Origin: Streptomyces sp. NBC_00442
GTDB taxonomy: Bacteria; Actinomycetota; Actinomycetes; Streptomycetales; Streptomycetaceae
Direction of reading: 5' to 3'
NCBI RefSeq assembly: GCF_036014195.1
Contig: NZ_CP107918.1
Coordinates: forward strand, 5,208,001 to 5,272,000
DNA length: 64,000 nucleotides
The position numbers and the translations under genes are program-made. Within the stretch, counting starts at the first letter, position 1, and the number at the start of each line of letters is the position of its first letter. Shown piece after piece: positions 34,467-44,206 of the stretch. A model generated the notes under the pieces. That model was not told where the DNA came from, did no database searches, and saw only the letters and a program-made list of their open reading frames with translations.

Positions 34467-35293
34467 CGCTGCCCGGCCAGGACGAGCGCGGACCGCACGT
34501 CGGTGGTGGCCAGTTCGAGGACCCGGTCACGGCCGGCGGACGCCACGGCGAGCACGTCGGCCTGCACCACGACACCGCCGGGCCCCTGCGTCAGACGCCA
34601 GCGGCGCCGGTACAGCTCGGCCGGTCCCGGCGGCGTCAACGGCTTCTGCACGAGGGTGTGTCCGCCGTGCTCGATCTGTACGCTCCGCACACCGTCCCGG
34701 GTGCCGAACCAGGCGCTGTCGTCGCCCTCGCGCGGCGGCAGGGCCGCCAGGAGCCGGGCGTGCACCTCGGCCACCGAGCCGGACACCACCGCCCGGTCCT
34801 CCACCCGGATCACGTCCGAGGTCAGCGCGCCGGGCTGCTCCGTCTTGGACTTCAGGGTGCGCATCTGGAGCCCGCCGTGCCGGTCGAGCTCGCCCGCGGT
34901 GTCCTGCGGATCGGCGTCGGTGGTGAACCAGTGCCCGGACACCACCTGGCAGCCGCCGCCGGGGCGCGGCAGGAAGTCCCAGGTGCCGCCCAGCTCCTTG
35001 ATCGGGCCCACCGAGCCCTGCTGCGCGAAGTCCATGCGCAGCGCCACCGGGTCGAGGGTCCGCCGGGAGGTCCAGATGCGCAGCCCGCCCTCGGGACCCG
35101 GGCGCACCGCCCAGAACTTCACCTCGTCGTCCTGCCCGTCCTGGGCGACGATCTCGGTGTGTGCGATCCAGGGGTAGAGCAGCGGCCAGTCGGCCACGTG
35201 CGTCAGCGCCCGGTAGACGGTGTCGGCGGACGCGTCGATCTCGATCCCGGCGCGCGTCCGGTGGATCTCCCTGTCGGTCGTGGAAGTGGTCAC
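34463..35293 (-). CDS. Didomain polyketide aromatase/cyclase (SRPBCC family), second copy
   Basis: The 276-residue protein has an N-terminal START/SRPBCC domain (AGIEIDASADTVYRALTHV, with VADWPLLYPWIAHTEIV) and a more divergent C-terminal half. It is related to the aromatase/cyclase at 38563-39513 but is shorter. Two such proteins suggest that first-ring aromatisation and a later ring closure are split between them. The GTG at 35293 has a GAGAGGT site. Confidence 0.85.
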   Translation of the reverse strand: MTTSTTDREIHRTRAGIEIDASADTVYRALTHVADWPLLYPWIAHTEIVAQDGQDDEVKFWAVRPGPEGGLRIWTSRRTLDPVALRMDFAQQGSVGPIKELGGTWDFLPRPGGGCQVVSGHWFTTDADPQDTAGELDRHGGLQMRTLKSKTEQPGALTSDVIRVEDRAVVSGSVAEVHARLLAALPPREGDDSAWFGTRDGVRSVQIEHGGHTLVQKPLTPPGPAELYRRRWRLTQGPGGVVVQADVLAVASAGRDRVLELATTDVRSALVLAGQR

Positions 35294-35304
35294 AGCGGTA
35301 CCTC

Positions 35305-36336
35305 TCAAAGGATGGCGGGGGAGGGGGTGGCGGCGGCCTTGGCGCGGAGCATGCGGCTCAGGGTCAGACCGGGGTCGGTGACCACGACGGGCCCGAGCGC
35401 GGCATCGATGCGGGCGAGGAGCTCCGGGCCGAGCACGGCGTCGGCGGCCGCGAGGTTGCGGCCGATCTGCTCGGGCGCGGAGGCCCCGATGACGGCCGTG
35501 GCGACGGCCGCGTTTTGCAACACCCAGGCCAGCGCGAGCTGGGGCATCGTCAGGCCGGTCTCCTCGGCGAGCGCGGCGACCCGGCCGACCGCGGAGAGAA
35601 CCTCGTCCGACAGGAAGCGGTAGCGCTGGATGGACACCTCGCCGCCCTGGGCGGCCACCGCCCGCGACCCGGCGGGCGCCTCACGGCCCGGCCGGTACTT
35701 TCCGGTCAGTACGCCGCCGGCCAGCGGTGACCAGACCATCTGGCCGATGCCGAGCGGTGCGCAGGCCGGCACGACCTCGGCCTCGACGACCCGCCACAGC
35801 ATCGAGTACTGCGGCTGGTTGGAGACGAGCTCGATGCCCAGCTCACGGGCGAGCTCCGCGGCCCGCTCGATCTCGTCCGCGGCCCACTCCGAGACGCCGA
35901 CGTGGCGGACCTTGCCCGCGGCGACGGCGTCCGCGAACGCGCCCATGGTCTCTTCGAGCGGCGTCGAGTCGTCGTACAGATGCGCCTGGTACAGGTCGAT
36001 GTGGCCGGTGCCGAGGCGGCGCAGCGAGGCGTCGAGCGACTCGGCGATCCGGGTGCGCGACAGCGCCCCCGGGCCGGGCCCGCCGCCCCTGCCCACCTTG
36101 GTGCAGACCACGACGGCGTCCCGGTCGACGCCCGCGAGGGCCCGGCCGAGGTGCTCCTCGGCCCGGCCCTCGGCGTACGCGTCGGCGGTGTCGAACGTGG
36201 TGATGCCCGCATCCAGCGCGGCCCGCACGCAGGCGGACGCGGCCCGGTCGTCCAACTGGTTGCCGGCGGTCAGCGAGTTCCCGAACGCGACCCGGCTGAC
36301 CACCGGTCCCGAGGCGCCGAGACGGCGGTACTCCAT
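35305..36336 (-). CDS. Aldo-keto reductase
   Basis: The 343-residue TIM-barrel reductase has the catalytic tetrad visible as Asp and Tyr in FDTADAYAEG, Lys in VVCTKVG and His in YQAHLYDD. Candidate roles are reduction of a polyketide ketone, as by MtmW in the aureolic acid pathway, or of a 3-keto sugar, as by EryBII-type enzymes. Location among aromatic tailoring genes favours the former, but this is inference. AAGGGA precedes the ATG. Confidence 0.85.
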   Translation of the reverse strand: MEYRRLGASGPVVSRVAFGNSLTAGNQLDDRAASACVRAALDAGITTFDTADAYAEGRAEEHLGRALAGVDRDAVVVCTKVGRGGGPGPGALSRTRIAESLDASLRRLGTGHIDLYQAHLYDDSTPLEETMGAFADAVAAGKVRHVGVSEWAADEIERAAELARELGIELVSNQPQYSMLWRVVEAEVVPACAPLGIGQMVWSPLAGGVLTGKYRPGREAPAGSRAVAAQGGEVSIQRYRFLSDEVLSAVGRVAALAEETGLTMPQLALAWVLQNAAVATAVIGASAPEQIGRNLAAADAVLGPELLARIDAALGPVVVTDPGLTLSRMLRAKAAATPSPAIL

Positions 36337-36394
36337 GGTGAATCCCTTCTCTGTGCGAACTCTCTGTCCCGGCCGTGGCCCGCCCCGCGAGCCG

Positions 36395-37012
36395 TCAGGC
36401 GCCGGCCGGGGCGAACGCGGCGCGGTTGCCCGCGACCGGGGCGGCGGGCGTGGTGCGCACCTCGGCGAGCGCGGCCAGCGCCCCGTACTGGGGCAGGGCG
36501 GTCGCCGCGAGCGCGGCCTCCGCGGTGCGCCAGCGGGTCAGGGCGGTGAACCCGCCGGGCCGCGCGAACAGCGACTTGGCGAGGTCGGCGGCGACGAAGC
36601 CGTCGAGGGCCGCGGCGGCCTCGGCGTGGGCGCGGAAGGCGCCGATGAAGGCTCCCGGGTCGCCCTCGACGGTGAAGGAGTCCACGAGGAGCACATCGCC
36701 GGGCTCGCCCGGGGCCCCGTCGAAGCGGGCGATCCCCATCGAGGGGTCGGCCTCCACGGAGACGATGGCGTGGAACTCCTCGGCGTGCTCCTGGAACGTG
36801 GCGCTCGCGAGGACCTCCTTGAAGTCCTCGGGACGCTCCCACCAGCCGAGGTTGATGTACACCTCGGGCCGGTCGGTGGAGCGCACCGCCTGGTGGGCGA
36901 CGAAGCCGGGACGGGTGCGCATCCACTCCACGTGGGACAGGAAGCGCGCCTCGAACTCCTCGGCGCCCGCCGCGTCGAGCAGCGTGAACGTGTTGATGAC
37001 GGTGAAGGACAT
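36395..37012 (-). CDS. Didomain ABM-family protein, second copy
   Basis: The 205-residue protein again has two ABM domains (about 1-95 and 105-190), the first with YINLGWWERPEDF. It is a paralogue of the 32462-33133 protein. Having two tandem-domain ABM proteins in one type II PKS cluster suggests two separate quinone-forming or cyclising steps. GAGAGGT lies upstream of the ATG. Confidence 0.82.
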   Translation of the reverse strand: MSFTVINTFTLLDAAGAEEFEARFLSHVEWMRTRPGFVAHQAVRSTDRPEVYINLGWWERPEDFKEVLASATFQEHAEEFHAIVSVEADPSMGIARFDGAPGEPGDVLLVDSFTVEGDPGAFIGAFRAHAEAAAALDGFVAADLAKSLFARPGGFTALTRWRTAEAALAATALPQYGALAALAEVRTTPAAPVAGNRAAFAPAGA

Positions 37013-37028
37013 GCGGGACCTCTCCGGT

Positions 37029-38570
37029 TCAGCCCGCGACGGGCTGACGAGCCGTCAACTGCTCGGCGAGCAGACGGCGTTGGATCTTTCCGTTGCCCGA
37101 GCGCGGGATCGCGTCGAGCGTCATGGCGTCGCGCACGTGCTGGTAGTACGGCAGGGCGTCATTGGCCCGCGCGATCACCTCCGCGAGCACGGCGTCGGCG
37201 CTCTCGTGGACGGGGCGGGCGCCCGCGAGCACCACGAGGGCGCCGGCGACCGCGCCGTGCCCGGCGTCGGCGAGCTCGACGACGACGACGTCGGCGACCC
37301 GCGGGTCACGGCGCAGGACGCGCTCCACGTCCGAGGGCGCGACCAGGAAGTTGTCGCACTTGAAGACGTCCTTGAGACGGTCCACCAGGAACAGCCGGCC
37401 GTCCTCGTCGATGCGGCCGACGTCGCCGGTGTTCAGCCAGCCGTCCGGTTCGAGACCCGTGCCGTCGGGCCCGCCCACATACCCCTGCATCACCTGCGGT
37501 CCGCGCAACTGCACCTCGCCGACGCCCTCGGCCGCGAGCACCGCACGCGACTCGATGTCGACGACACGGCACTCGGTCCCGGCGACGGGCGTGCCGACGG
37601 AGCCGTGCACCGGGTGGTCCGGGTCGTCGCTGTGGGTCAGCGGGGAGGTCTCGGCGAGCCCGTACCCCTGGAAGACCGGCACCCCGAACCGCTTGGACAG
37701 GCGGCGCGCGGCCGGCACCGGGAGGCCCGAGCCGCCCGACGCGATCCGCTGGATCGTCGGCAGGGAGAGGGAGTCCAGATCGGGGTCGGCCGCCAGCCGG
37801 GCCAGGCGTACCGGAAGGCTGTACAGGATCGTCGCCCCGTGCCGGTTGGCGGTCAGCAGCGCGTTGTACGGCTCAGGCGAGGCGCACAGCACCTGCGTGG
37901 CGCCCGCGGCGATCGCCGAGTTGAGGTGCATCGGGTGGTAGGTCGGCAGGTGGTTGAGGCTCACCGTCGAGCCGTCGAGCCGGTGCGCCCGTGCGATCTG
38001 CGCCGCGTTCACGGTCACGTTGCGGTGGCTGAGCCGGACCGCCTTGGGGCGACCGGTGGTGCCGCTGGTGAACTGGAGGGCCGCGGTGTCCCCGGGGCCC
38101 AGGCCATGCGGGGCGAGCGGCGCGTCGCTCGCGAGGACGTCCACGCCGTCACTGCCCGCGCCGATGAGCACGACGTCGTACAGCGCGGGCAGCCGGTCGC
38201 GGACCTTGTCCAGGCGCGCGTTCAGGGCCGGATCGATCAGGGCCACGCGGGCCCCGGCCAGACCGAGCACATGCGCCAGGTCGTCCTCGCGCAGCAGGGG
38301 GTTGACCACCGCGACGGTGTGGCCGGCCCGCACGGCCGCGTAGTACGCGACCGCGACATCCGGGTGCAGCACCGTACCGACCGCGACGACCGACGGCTCC
38401 GGCGCGAGCGCCCGGAGCCCGGCGGCCACCTTCGTCACCCGGGCGTCGAAGGTGGCGTAGTCCATCGTGAAGTCGTCGGTGACGACGGCGGCCCGCGCCG
38501 GGTGCGCGGCGGCCGCACGCGACAGCAGCTGGTCGAGCCGTTCCGGCACCTCGGGAAGCGTGTCAGCCAC
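37029..38570 (-). CDS. Acyl-CoA ligase (MtmL/OxyH-like)
   Basis: The 513-residue ANL enzyme has QFTSGTTGRPKAVRLSH, GYGLAETS, TGDVGRIDEDG, FLVDRLKDVFK and the C-terminal PRSGNGKIQRR. Similar ligases of unsettled role occur among the cyclase genes of aureolic acid and tetracycline clusters. Its GTG start lies eight bases inside the upstream cyclase gene. It differs clearly from the stand-alone adenylation enzyme at 14279-15820. Confidence 0.87.
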   Translation of the reverse strand: MADTLPEVPERLDQLLSRAAAAHPARAAVVTDDFTMDYATFDARVTKVAAGLRALAPEPSVVAVGTVLHPDVAVAYYAAVRAGHTVAVVNPLLREDDLAHVLGLAGARVALIDPALNARLDKVRDRLPALYDVVLIGAGSDGVDVLASDAPLAPHGLGPGDTAALQFTSGTTGRPKAVRLSHRNVTVNAAQIARAHRLDGSTVSLNHLPTYHPMHLNSAIAAGATQVLCASPEPYNALLTANRHGATILYSLPVRLARLAADPDLDSLSLPTIQRIASGGSGLPVPAARRLSKRFGVPVFQGYGLAETSPLTHSDDPDHPVHGSVGTPVAGTECRVVDIESRAVLAAEGVGEVQLRGPQVMQGYVGGPDGTGLEPDGWLNTGDVGRIDEDGRLFLVDRLKDVFKCDNFLVAPSDVERVLRRDPRVADVVVVELADAGHGAVAGALVVLAGARPVHESADAVLAEVIARANDALPYYQHVRDAMTLDAIPRSGNGKIQRRLLAEQLTARQPVAG

Positions 38571-39513
38571 GGAGCGCCTCCGCGTAGGTGCGCGCCAGCT
38601 TCAGGGTGTTGGTGGAGTTGGTGGACAGCGCGCGGTGCACATAGGCACGGGCGTCGGCGACGGTCTTGCCCTCACCGAGGTACTTCTCGATGGTGTCGGT
38701 GCGCAGCGTGACGGTGTGCCGTGAGGTCACATCGACGCCGTCCGGCGTCTCCACGATCGTCCAGCGGCCGGTGTGCGCGGTCATGAGCCCCGGCACGGTG
38801 GTCTGCTTGTAGACGATGCGGTCCGGCGCGAACACGACCCGGATCGACTCGGTGGTGTGCACCGAACCGTCGGCGGTGCTGGTGTCCATCGCCATGACCT
38901 GCACGCCCGGCTCGTCCTCGGTCAGGTCCAGGCGCGCCACGTGCGGCAGCCGCTCGGGCCACAGGTCGGCCCGGTTCAGAAAGTCGAACACGTCACCGGC
39001 GTCGGCCTTCATGTGGACGGTGTCGTCGAAGGTGAAGACGAGCTCGTCCAACTGGGCGTGCTGCTCGGCGAGTTCCTTGATGTTGTTCAGCTCGGCCGCG
39101 CTGTTGCGGTCCACTGCCGCGCGGATCCACTCCACCGAGGCCGGCACGTCGTCGACGGCCTCGAAGTCGTGGTGGAGTTCGAGCAGCGCGGTCTCGGCGT
39201 CCACGGGCGAGACGACCCAGGCGCCGCCCATGCCGGCCACCGGCGGCGCGGAGACCTCCTGGCGGAAGTCGACCCGCAGCCGCTCCGGGTCGAAGGTGCG
39301 GCGCGAGATCCAGTTCTTGACGGCGCCGTTGGCGGTCGCCCAGATGTGGATGCGCTCCGCGCGGTCGTCCTGCTCCAGGTGCTCGACGTGCACGTTGGGG
39401 CCGAAGTACTGCGGCCACTTGGTGACATCGGCGACGATCCCGTACACGACCTCGGCGGGGGCGGCGACGGCGACGCTGTGGAGGGTGTGGTGCTTCGTTC
39501 CGGTCACGGACAC
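38563..39513 (-). CDS. Didomain polyketide aromatase/cyclase (SRPBCC family)
   Basis: The 316-residue protein has two full START-like domains: residues about 8-150 (HSVAVAAPAEVVYGIVADV, TKWPQYFGPNVHVEHLEQ) and about 165-310 (VHMKADAGDVFDFLNRADLW). It resembles the ActVII/OxyK-type aromatase/cyclases that close the first ring (C7-C12 or C9-C14) after ketoreduction. It follows the ketoreductase gene directly, as is usual. AAGGA eight bases before the GTG at 39513 decides the start. Confidence 0.92.
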   Translation of the reverse strand: MSVTGTKHHTLHSVAVAAPAEVVYGIVADVTKWPQYFGPNVHVEHLEQDDRAERIHIWATANGAVKNWISRRTFDPERLRVDFRQEVSAPPVAGMGGAWVVSPVDAETALLELHHDFEAVDDVPASVEWIRAAVDRNSAAELNNIKELAEQHAQLDELVFTFDDTVHMKADAGDVFDFLNRADLWPERLPHVARLDLTEDEPGVQVMAMDTSTADGSVHTTESIRVVFAPDRIVYKQTTVPGLMTAHTGRWTIVETPDGVDVTSRHTVTLRTDTIEKYLGEGKTVADARAYVHRALSTNSTNTLKLARTYAEALRG

Positions 39514-39587
39514 GGGTGGATTCCTTCGCTGCTCGGGGAGTTGAGGGAGCCGTCGGGCTCGTCGGGGCCGGTCGGACCCCGTGGGGG

Positions 39588-40385
39588 TCAGAAGTTGCCG
39601 AGGCCGCCGCAGACGTTGAGGGCCTGCGCGGTGATCGAGGCGGCGGTGTCGGTGGCCAGGTAGCCGACGAGCCCCGCGACCTCCTCCGGGGTGGAGTAGC
39701 GGCCGAGCGGGATCTTGGAGGTGAACTTGGCGAGGATCGCGTCCTCGGAGGTGTCGTACGCCTCCGCGTAGCCCTGCCGCACGCGCTGCGCCATCGGCGT
39801 CTCGACATAGCCGGGGCACACCGCGTTCACGGTGATGCCGGTCGGGGCGAGCTCGTTGCCGAGCGCCTTGGTGAAGCCGACCACGCCGTGCTTGGAGGCG
39901 GAGTAGGGGGCGCCGAGCACCACGCCCTGCTTGCCCGCGGTGGAGGCGATGTTGATGATGCGGCCCCAGCCGCGCTCGCGCATGCCGCCCACGTTGAGCG
40001 CCTCACGCGTCACCCGGAACACGCTGTTCAGGTTGGTGTCGATGACGTCGTCCCACAGCTCGTCCGACACGTCGGCGGTCACGCCGCCGCCGCTGCGGCC
40101 CGCGTTGTTGACGACGACATCGACGCGCCCGTACGCGGCGACGGTGGCGGCCACGACGTCCTTGACCGACTCGGCGCTGCGGACGTCGGCGCTCGCGCCG
40201 GACACCTCCAGGCCCTCCTCGCGGAGCTCCTTCACGGTGAGCTCCACCGACTCGGCGTTGCGCGCGCAGATGAACACCGCGAGACCGGCCTCGCCCAGCG
40301 CCCGCGCCGACGCCAGGCCGATCCCGCTGGTCGCCCCGGTGATGAGCGCGACCCGGCGCTCGCTGGTGACCTTGGGCTGAGTCAT
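39588..40385 (-). CDS. Polyketide ketoreductase (ActIII-like)
   Basis: The 265-residue SDR has ALITGATSGIGLASARALGE, NNAGRSGGG and the catalytic PYSASKHGVVG, and ends in NVCGGLGNF as ActIII-type C9 ketoreductases do. It reduces the nascent chain held on the ACP and so sets the folding pattern. GAGGAGA precedes the ATG. It is the first gene of a seven-gene operon reaching 33204. Confidence 0.95.
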   Translation of the reverse strand: MTQPKVTSERRVALITGATSGIGLASARALGEAGLAVFICARNAESVELTVKELREEGLEVSGASADVRSAESVKDVVAATVAAYGRVDVVVNNAGRSGGGVTADVSDELWDDVIDTNLNSVFRVTREALNVGGMRERGWGRIINIASTAGKQGVVLGAPYSASKHGVVGFTKALGNELAPTGITVNAVCPGYVETPMAQRVRQGYAEAYDTSEDAILAKFTSKIPLGRYSTPEEVAGLVGYLATDTAASITAQALNVCGGLGNF

Positions 40386-40435
40386 ACGAATCTCCTCGGA
40401 TGAGTTGGTGTACGCGGCCAAAGTGCGCCGGGCCA

Positions 40436-40462
40436 CTCGAACCGGTGTCGAGCCGGGCTTGA
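40436..40462 (-). promoter_or_regulatory. Triple SARP-like box upstream of the ketoreductase operon
   Basis: CTCGA (40436), GTCGA (40447) and CTTGA (40458) recur at exactly 11 bases, about 55-75 bases from the ketoreductase start. The palindromic TCGA cores could also serve the divergent SnoaL-like gene. This is the best-formed box in the window. Confidence 0.55.
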
Positions 40463-40573
40463 CCCTCATTGCGGGGCGCGGCGGGCCCGCCGGCCCCCAC
40501 CGGCGCACCAGCGGGGGTCGAGCGGGCGCCCCGATGCTCAGGGGGCAGGAAGATCCAGGAGGAGAGGACCCCC

Positions 40574-41014
40574 ATGAGCGTCACCGAGCTGCCGCAGACC
40601 ACCACGGCCGGGCTGTACACGGAGATCCAGCAGTTCTACGCGCAGCAGATGCATCTGCTCGACGACGGGCGCGTCGAGGAGTGGGCCCACACCTTCACCA
40701 CCGACGGTGTGTTCGCCGCGAACGCGCAGCCGGTGCCGGCGGTCGGCCGCGAGGCCATCACCGCCGCGGCCGCCGCCGCGACGGAGGCGTACGCGAAGGC
40801 CGGCGTCCAGCGCCGCCACTGGCTGGGCATGGTCTCGGTCGAGGGCGTCGACGGCGACGTCGTGACGGCCCGCTGCTACGCCCTGGTCATCGAGACGCCG
40901 CGGGGCGGGCGGCCGGAGATCAAGGCGAGCACGCTGTGTGTGGACCGGGTGGTGCGGGTGGACGGTGCCTGGCAGATCCAGGACCGCCAGATCACCCGCG
41001 ACGACCTGATCTGA
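40574..41014 (+). CDS. SnoaL-like (NTF2-fold) polyketide tailoring protein
   Basis: The 146-residue protein has the NTF2/SnoaL fold signature: YTEIQQFYAQQMHLLDDGR at the start, WAHTFTTDGVF and VDGAWQIQDRQI at the end. Family members act as ring cyclases or cofactor-poor hydroxylases in anthracycline pathways. It is alone on the plus strand, divergent from the ketoreductase. AGGAGGAGAGG lies before the ATG. Confidence 0.85.
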   Translation: MSVTELPQTTTAGLYTEIQQFYAQQMHLLDDGRVEEWAHTFTTDGVFAANAQPVPAVGREAITAAAAAATEAYAKAGVQRRHWLGMVSVEGVDGDVVTARCYALVIETPRGGRPEIKASTLCVDRVVRVDGAWQIQDRQITRDDLI

Positions 41015-41041
41015 CGTCCCGCCCCTCCGGGGCCCCAGAAC

Positions 41042-41080
41042 AAGTGCCCGCACGCGATCCCCCGGCGTGCGGGCACTTTT
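41042..41080 (+). terminator. Hairpin terminator after the SnoaL-like gene
   Basis: A perfect 14-bp stem (AAGTGCCCGCACGC with GCGTGCGGGCACTT), a nine-base loop and a run of four T follow the stop by 28 bases. Confidence 0.9.
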
Positions 41081-41280
41081 GCGCGTGCGCGGCGGGGAGG
41101 GTATGGGTGCGCGGCGGGGGTGGGTGCGCATGTCACCTGCGGGCCGTGCGTGGCTGGTCGCGCAGTTCCCCGCGCCCCCAACAGCACTGGGCGTGAGGCA
41201 TTTTCAGCCCGTCCGGCGTTTGAGGACGAGCGCCCTTGAGGCGCGAACGGGGTCCGGGGCGGAGCCCCGGGAACGCAGAA
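41081..41280. repeat. Intergenic region with dispersed repeat pair
   Basis: No gene is supported. A repeat copy with GGTCGCGCAGTTCCCCGCGC lies at about 41142-41181, followed by the CGTCCGGCGTTTGAGGACGA module (41213-41275), the same order as at 7978-8097 but rearranged. Confidence 0.6.
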
Positions 41281-41314
41281 CGGCTGCCGCGTCCCGTAGG
41301 GGACGCGGCAGCCG
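41281..41314 (-). terminator. Hairpin terminator of the minimal PKS operon
   Basis: A perfect 15-bp stem (CGGCTGCCGCGTCCC with GGGACGCGGCAGCCG) around GTAG lies ten bases beyond the ACP stop. Confidence 0.88.
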
Positions 41315-41323
41315 AGGGAGGGG

Positions 41324-41581
41324 CTACGCCGCAGCCGTCGCGGACGACAGGCACTCGTTGATGAACTCCAGCAGCACCCGCGGCGTCGACGCCTCGGCCA
41401 CCGTGTCGTCGGACAGCTGTATCTGGTAGTCGCGCTCGATGACCCCGGTCACCTGGAGGATCGCCAGGGAGTCGTACCCCAGGTCGTCGAACGGCACGTC
41501 CAGGACGTCGCCGTCCAGGTCGATCCCCTCGCCGACACCCGCGCACTCGCGCAGCAGCGTGGTCAGTTCCTTGAGATTCAT
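41324..41581 (-). CDS. Type II PKS acyl carrier protein
   Basis: The 85-residue protein has the phosphopantetheine site DDLGYDSLAILQ (Ser38), typical of type II PKS carriers. It is the third component of the minimal PKS after KS-alpha and CLF. The ATG at 41581 has GAGAGG eight bases upstream; the frame up to 41608 is unsupported. Confidence 0.95.
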   Translation of the reverse strand: MNLKELTTLLRECAGVGEGIDLDGDVLDVPFDDLGYDSLAILQVTGVIERDYQIQLSDDTVAEASTPRVLLEFINECLSSATAAA

Positions 41582-41630
41582 GAAGCTCGCCTCTCTCAAC
41601 GCCAGCAAATGGCAACTACAAATGGGGAGT

Positions 41631-42878
41631 TCAGTGCGCCGCGGTCACGACGGCCGCCGCGTTGAAGCCGCCGGTCCCGCGGGCCAGGACGAGTGCGGTG
41701 CGGACGGGCCCGCGCCGGGCCTCGGTGACCAGGTCGAGCGCGTCGGCCGCGACCGGCGAGGTGACGTTCACGGTCGGCGGGATCACCGCGTCCCGGATGG
41801 ACAGCAGCGCCGCCGCCAGGTCGAGCGAGGCGCCACCGGCCGACAGGCGGCCCGTCATGGTCTTGGGGGCCGTCACCGGCACCCCGCGGGGGCCGAAGAG
41901 GGCGGTCAGCGCCGCCTCCTCCTGGCGGTCGAGCTCCGGCACCCCGGACGCGTCGGCGAAGACGACGTCCACGTCACCAGCGCTCAACCCGGCTTCGGCC
42001 AGAGCGAGTTCGGCCGCGCGCCGCAGGCCCGGCTCGCCACCGCGGCCCGGCCCCGGGTCGAACGTGGCGGCGTAACCCGAGAGCTGTCCGTAGATCCGCG
42101 CGCCGCGCTCACGCGCCGCCTCGGCGTCCTCCAGGACGAGGATCGCGCCGCCCTCACCGGCCACGTAACCGCTGGCCTCGCTGTCGAACGGCAGGAACGC
42201 GCGCGCCGGGTCGGCGACGGAGCTCATCCGGCCGCCGGCGAGCTGCGCCGTCCAGCCCCAGGGGCAGACCGCGCCGTCCACGCCGCCGGTGACGATGAGC
42301 TTGCTGCCCTTGCGCAGCTGGCGCCGGGCCTGCGCGACCGCGTCGAGCCCGCCCGCCTGCTCGGTGACCAGGACACCGCTGGGTCCGCGCAGCCCGTGCC
42401 GGATGGAGATCTGGCCGGTGTTGACGGCGTAGAACCAGGCGTACGACTGGTACGCCGAGACGTACTGGCCGCCCTTGCTCCACAGCGCCTGGAGCTCGCG
42501 CTGGCCGAATTCGAAGCCGCCCGCGGAGGCCGCGGTGACCGCGCCCGCCGCGTACGGCGGAAGCTCGGCCGGGTCGGCGCCGGAGTCCTCAAGGGCCTCC
42601 TTGGCGGCGGTCAGCGCGAGCCGCGTCATGTGGTCGGTCTGCGGAAGCAGCCGGCTCGGGATGTGGTCGGCGGCCTCGAAGCCGGGCACCTCGCCCGCGA
42701 GCGTCGCCGGGTAGCCGGAGGCGTCGAAGCGGGAGACCGGGCGGATGCCGCTCTCGCCGGCCACCGTCGCCTCCCACCAGGCCCGTGTGCCAAGGCCGTT
42801 GGGGGCGGTGACGCCGATCCCGGTGAACACCGCGGTGGCGGAGCGCACCGCCGTACGTTCGAGCAGCTCGCTCGTCAT
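41631..42878 (-). CDS. Type II PKS chain length factor (KS-beta)
   Basis: The 415-residue ketosynthase homologue has Gln174 in [13 protein letters not shown] where KS-alpha has its active cysteine, the mark of KS-beta subunits. It pairs with KS-alpha and sets chain length; the length itself cannot be called from sequence alone. The ATG overlaps the KS-alpha stop (ATGA), ensuring equal synthesis. Confidence 0.96.
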   Translation of the reverse strand: MTSELLERTAVRSATAVFTGIGVTAPNGLGTRAWWEATVAGESGIRPVSRFDASGYPATLAGEVPGFEAADHIPSRLLPQTDHMTRLALTAAKEALEDSGADPAELPPYAAGAVTAASAGGFEFGQRELQALWSKGGQYVSAYQSYAWFYAVNTGQISIRHGLRGPSGVLVTEQAGGLDAVAQARRQLRKGSKLIVTGGVDGAVCPWGWTAQLAGGRMSSVADPARAFLPFDSEASGYVAGEGGAILVLEDAEAARERGARIYGQLSGYAATFDPGPGRGGEPGLRRAAELALAEAGLSAGDVDVVFADASGVPELDRQEEAALTALFGPRGVPVTAPKTMTGRLSAGGASLDLAAALLSIRDAVIPPTVNVTSPVAADALDLVTEARRGPVRTALVLARGTGGFNAAAVVTAAH

Positions 42879-44146
42879 GCCGTCTTCCTCCGCTCGGGCT
42901 TGGTGAGCACGATCGCGCTCTGGAATCCGCCGAAGCCGCTGCCCACACTGAGCACGGTGTTGATCTCGCGCTCGCGGGCGTGGACCGGCGTGTAGTCGAG
43001 GTCGCACTTGGGGTCGGCCTCGTGCAGATTCGCGGTGGGCGGCACCATGCCGTGCTCGATGGCGAGCGCGGACGCGGCGATCTCCAGGGAGCCGATGGCG
43101 CCGAGCGAGTGCCCGATCATCGACTTGATGGAGGAGACGGGCGTCGCGTACGCGTGGTCGCCGAGGCTCTTCTTGAACGCGGCCGTCTCGTGGCGGTCGT
43201 TCTGCAGGGTGCCCGAGCCGTGCGCGTTGATGTAGTCGATGTCGGTGCCGGGGATCCCGGCCTCCTCCAGCGCCGCGCCGATGGCCTCGGCCATCTCCGC
43301 GCCGTCGGCCCGCAGGCCCGTCATGTTGTACGCGTTGGAGCGCGAGGCGAACCCGGCGATCTCGGCGTAGATGTGCGCGCCGCGCGCCACGGCCTGCTCG
43401 TACTCCTCCAGGACGAACACCGCGCTGCCCTCGCCGAGCACGAAGCCGTTGCGGGACTTGTCGAAGGGCCGCGAGGCCGTCTCCGGCTCGTCGTTGCGGT
43501 TCGATGTGGCCTTGATGGCGTCGAAGCAGGCGACCGAGATCGGCGAGATCGGCGCCTCGGTGGCCCCGGCGATCATCACGTCGGCGCTGCCCTCGCGGAT
43601 CAGCTCGACGGCGTGGCCGACCGAGTCCAGGCCCGAGGTGCAGCCGGTGGAGACCACGGCCGTGGGGCCCTGCGCGCCGAACTCCCAGGCGACCTCCGCC
43701 GCGAACGAGCTCGGCACGAAGTAGTCGTAGAGGTGCGGCACGGCCCGCTCGTGGTCGACGAGCCACTCGGCGCCGTTGTTGCTGACCGCCGCGTACTCGT
43801 AGTCGAGCCCGGTGGTCGCGCCGACCGCGCTGCCGATGGTGACACCGGTACGGAACGGGTCGATGCCCGTCATGTCGAGGCCACTGTCCGAGACGGCCTC
43901 ACGGGCGCCGACCAGGGCGAACTGGGCCGCCCTGTCCAGGCGTCCGGCCTGCTCCTCGGTCAGCCCCTGGGCGACGGGGTCGAAGTCGACCTCCGCGGCG
44001 ATCCTCGACCGGAAGGCCGAAGCGTCGAAGAGCGTGACGGCCCTGGTCGCGGTGCGTCCCGCGGTCAGCAGGGACCAGTACTCCTTGGTGCCGACGCCTC
44101 CGGGGGCGACCACACCGATTCCGGTGATGACTACGCGTCGGCTCAC
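42875..44146 (-). CDS. Type II PKS ketosynthase alpha
   Basis: The 423-residue enzyme has Cys169 in [16 protein letters not shown], His in [13 protein letters not shown] and the second histidine in [12 protein letters not shown]. It is the condensing enzyme of the iterative type II polyketide synthase. The GTG start is preceded by GAGGGGGACAG. It lies in an operon with cyclase and thioesterase genes upstream and CLF and ACP downstream. Confidence 0.97.
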   Translation of the reverse strand: MSRRVVITGIGVVAPGGVGTKEYWSLLTAGRTATRAVTLFDASAFRSRIAAEVDFDPVAQGLTEEQAGRLDRAAQFALVGAREAVSDSGLDMTGIDPFRTGVTIGSAVGATTGLDYEYAAVSNNGAEWLVDHERAVPHLYDYFVPSSFAAEVAWEFGAQGPTAVVSTGCTSGLDSVGHAVELIREGSADVMIAGATEAPISPISVACFDAIKATSNRNDEPETASRPFDKSRNGFVLGEGSAVFVLEEYEQAVARGAHIYAEIAGFASRSNAYNMTGLRADGAEMAEAIGAALEEAGIPGTDIDYINAHGSGTLQNDRHETAAFKKSLGDHAYATPVSSIKSMIGHSLGAIGSLEIAASALAIEHGMVPPTANLHEADPKCDLDYTPVHAREREINTVLSVGSGFGGFQSAIVLTKPERRKTA

Positions 44147-44206
44147 CTGTCCCCCTCGTTGGGCTGGGCCTGGGGGTGCGCCCCGGGAATGTGCAGCACG
44201 GCTGCG

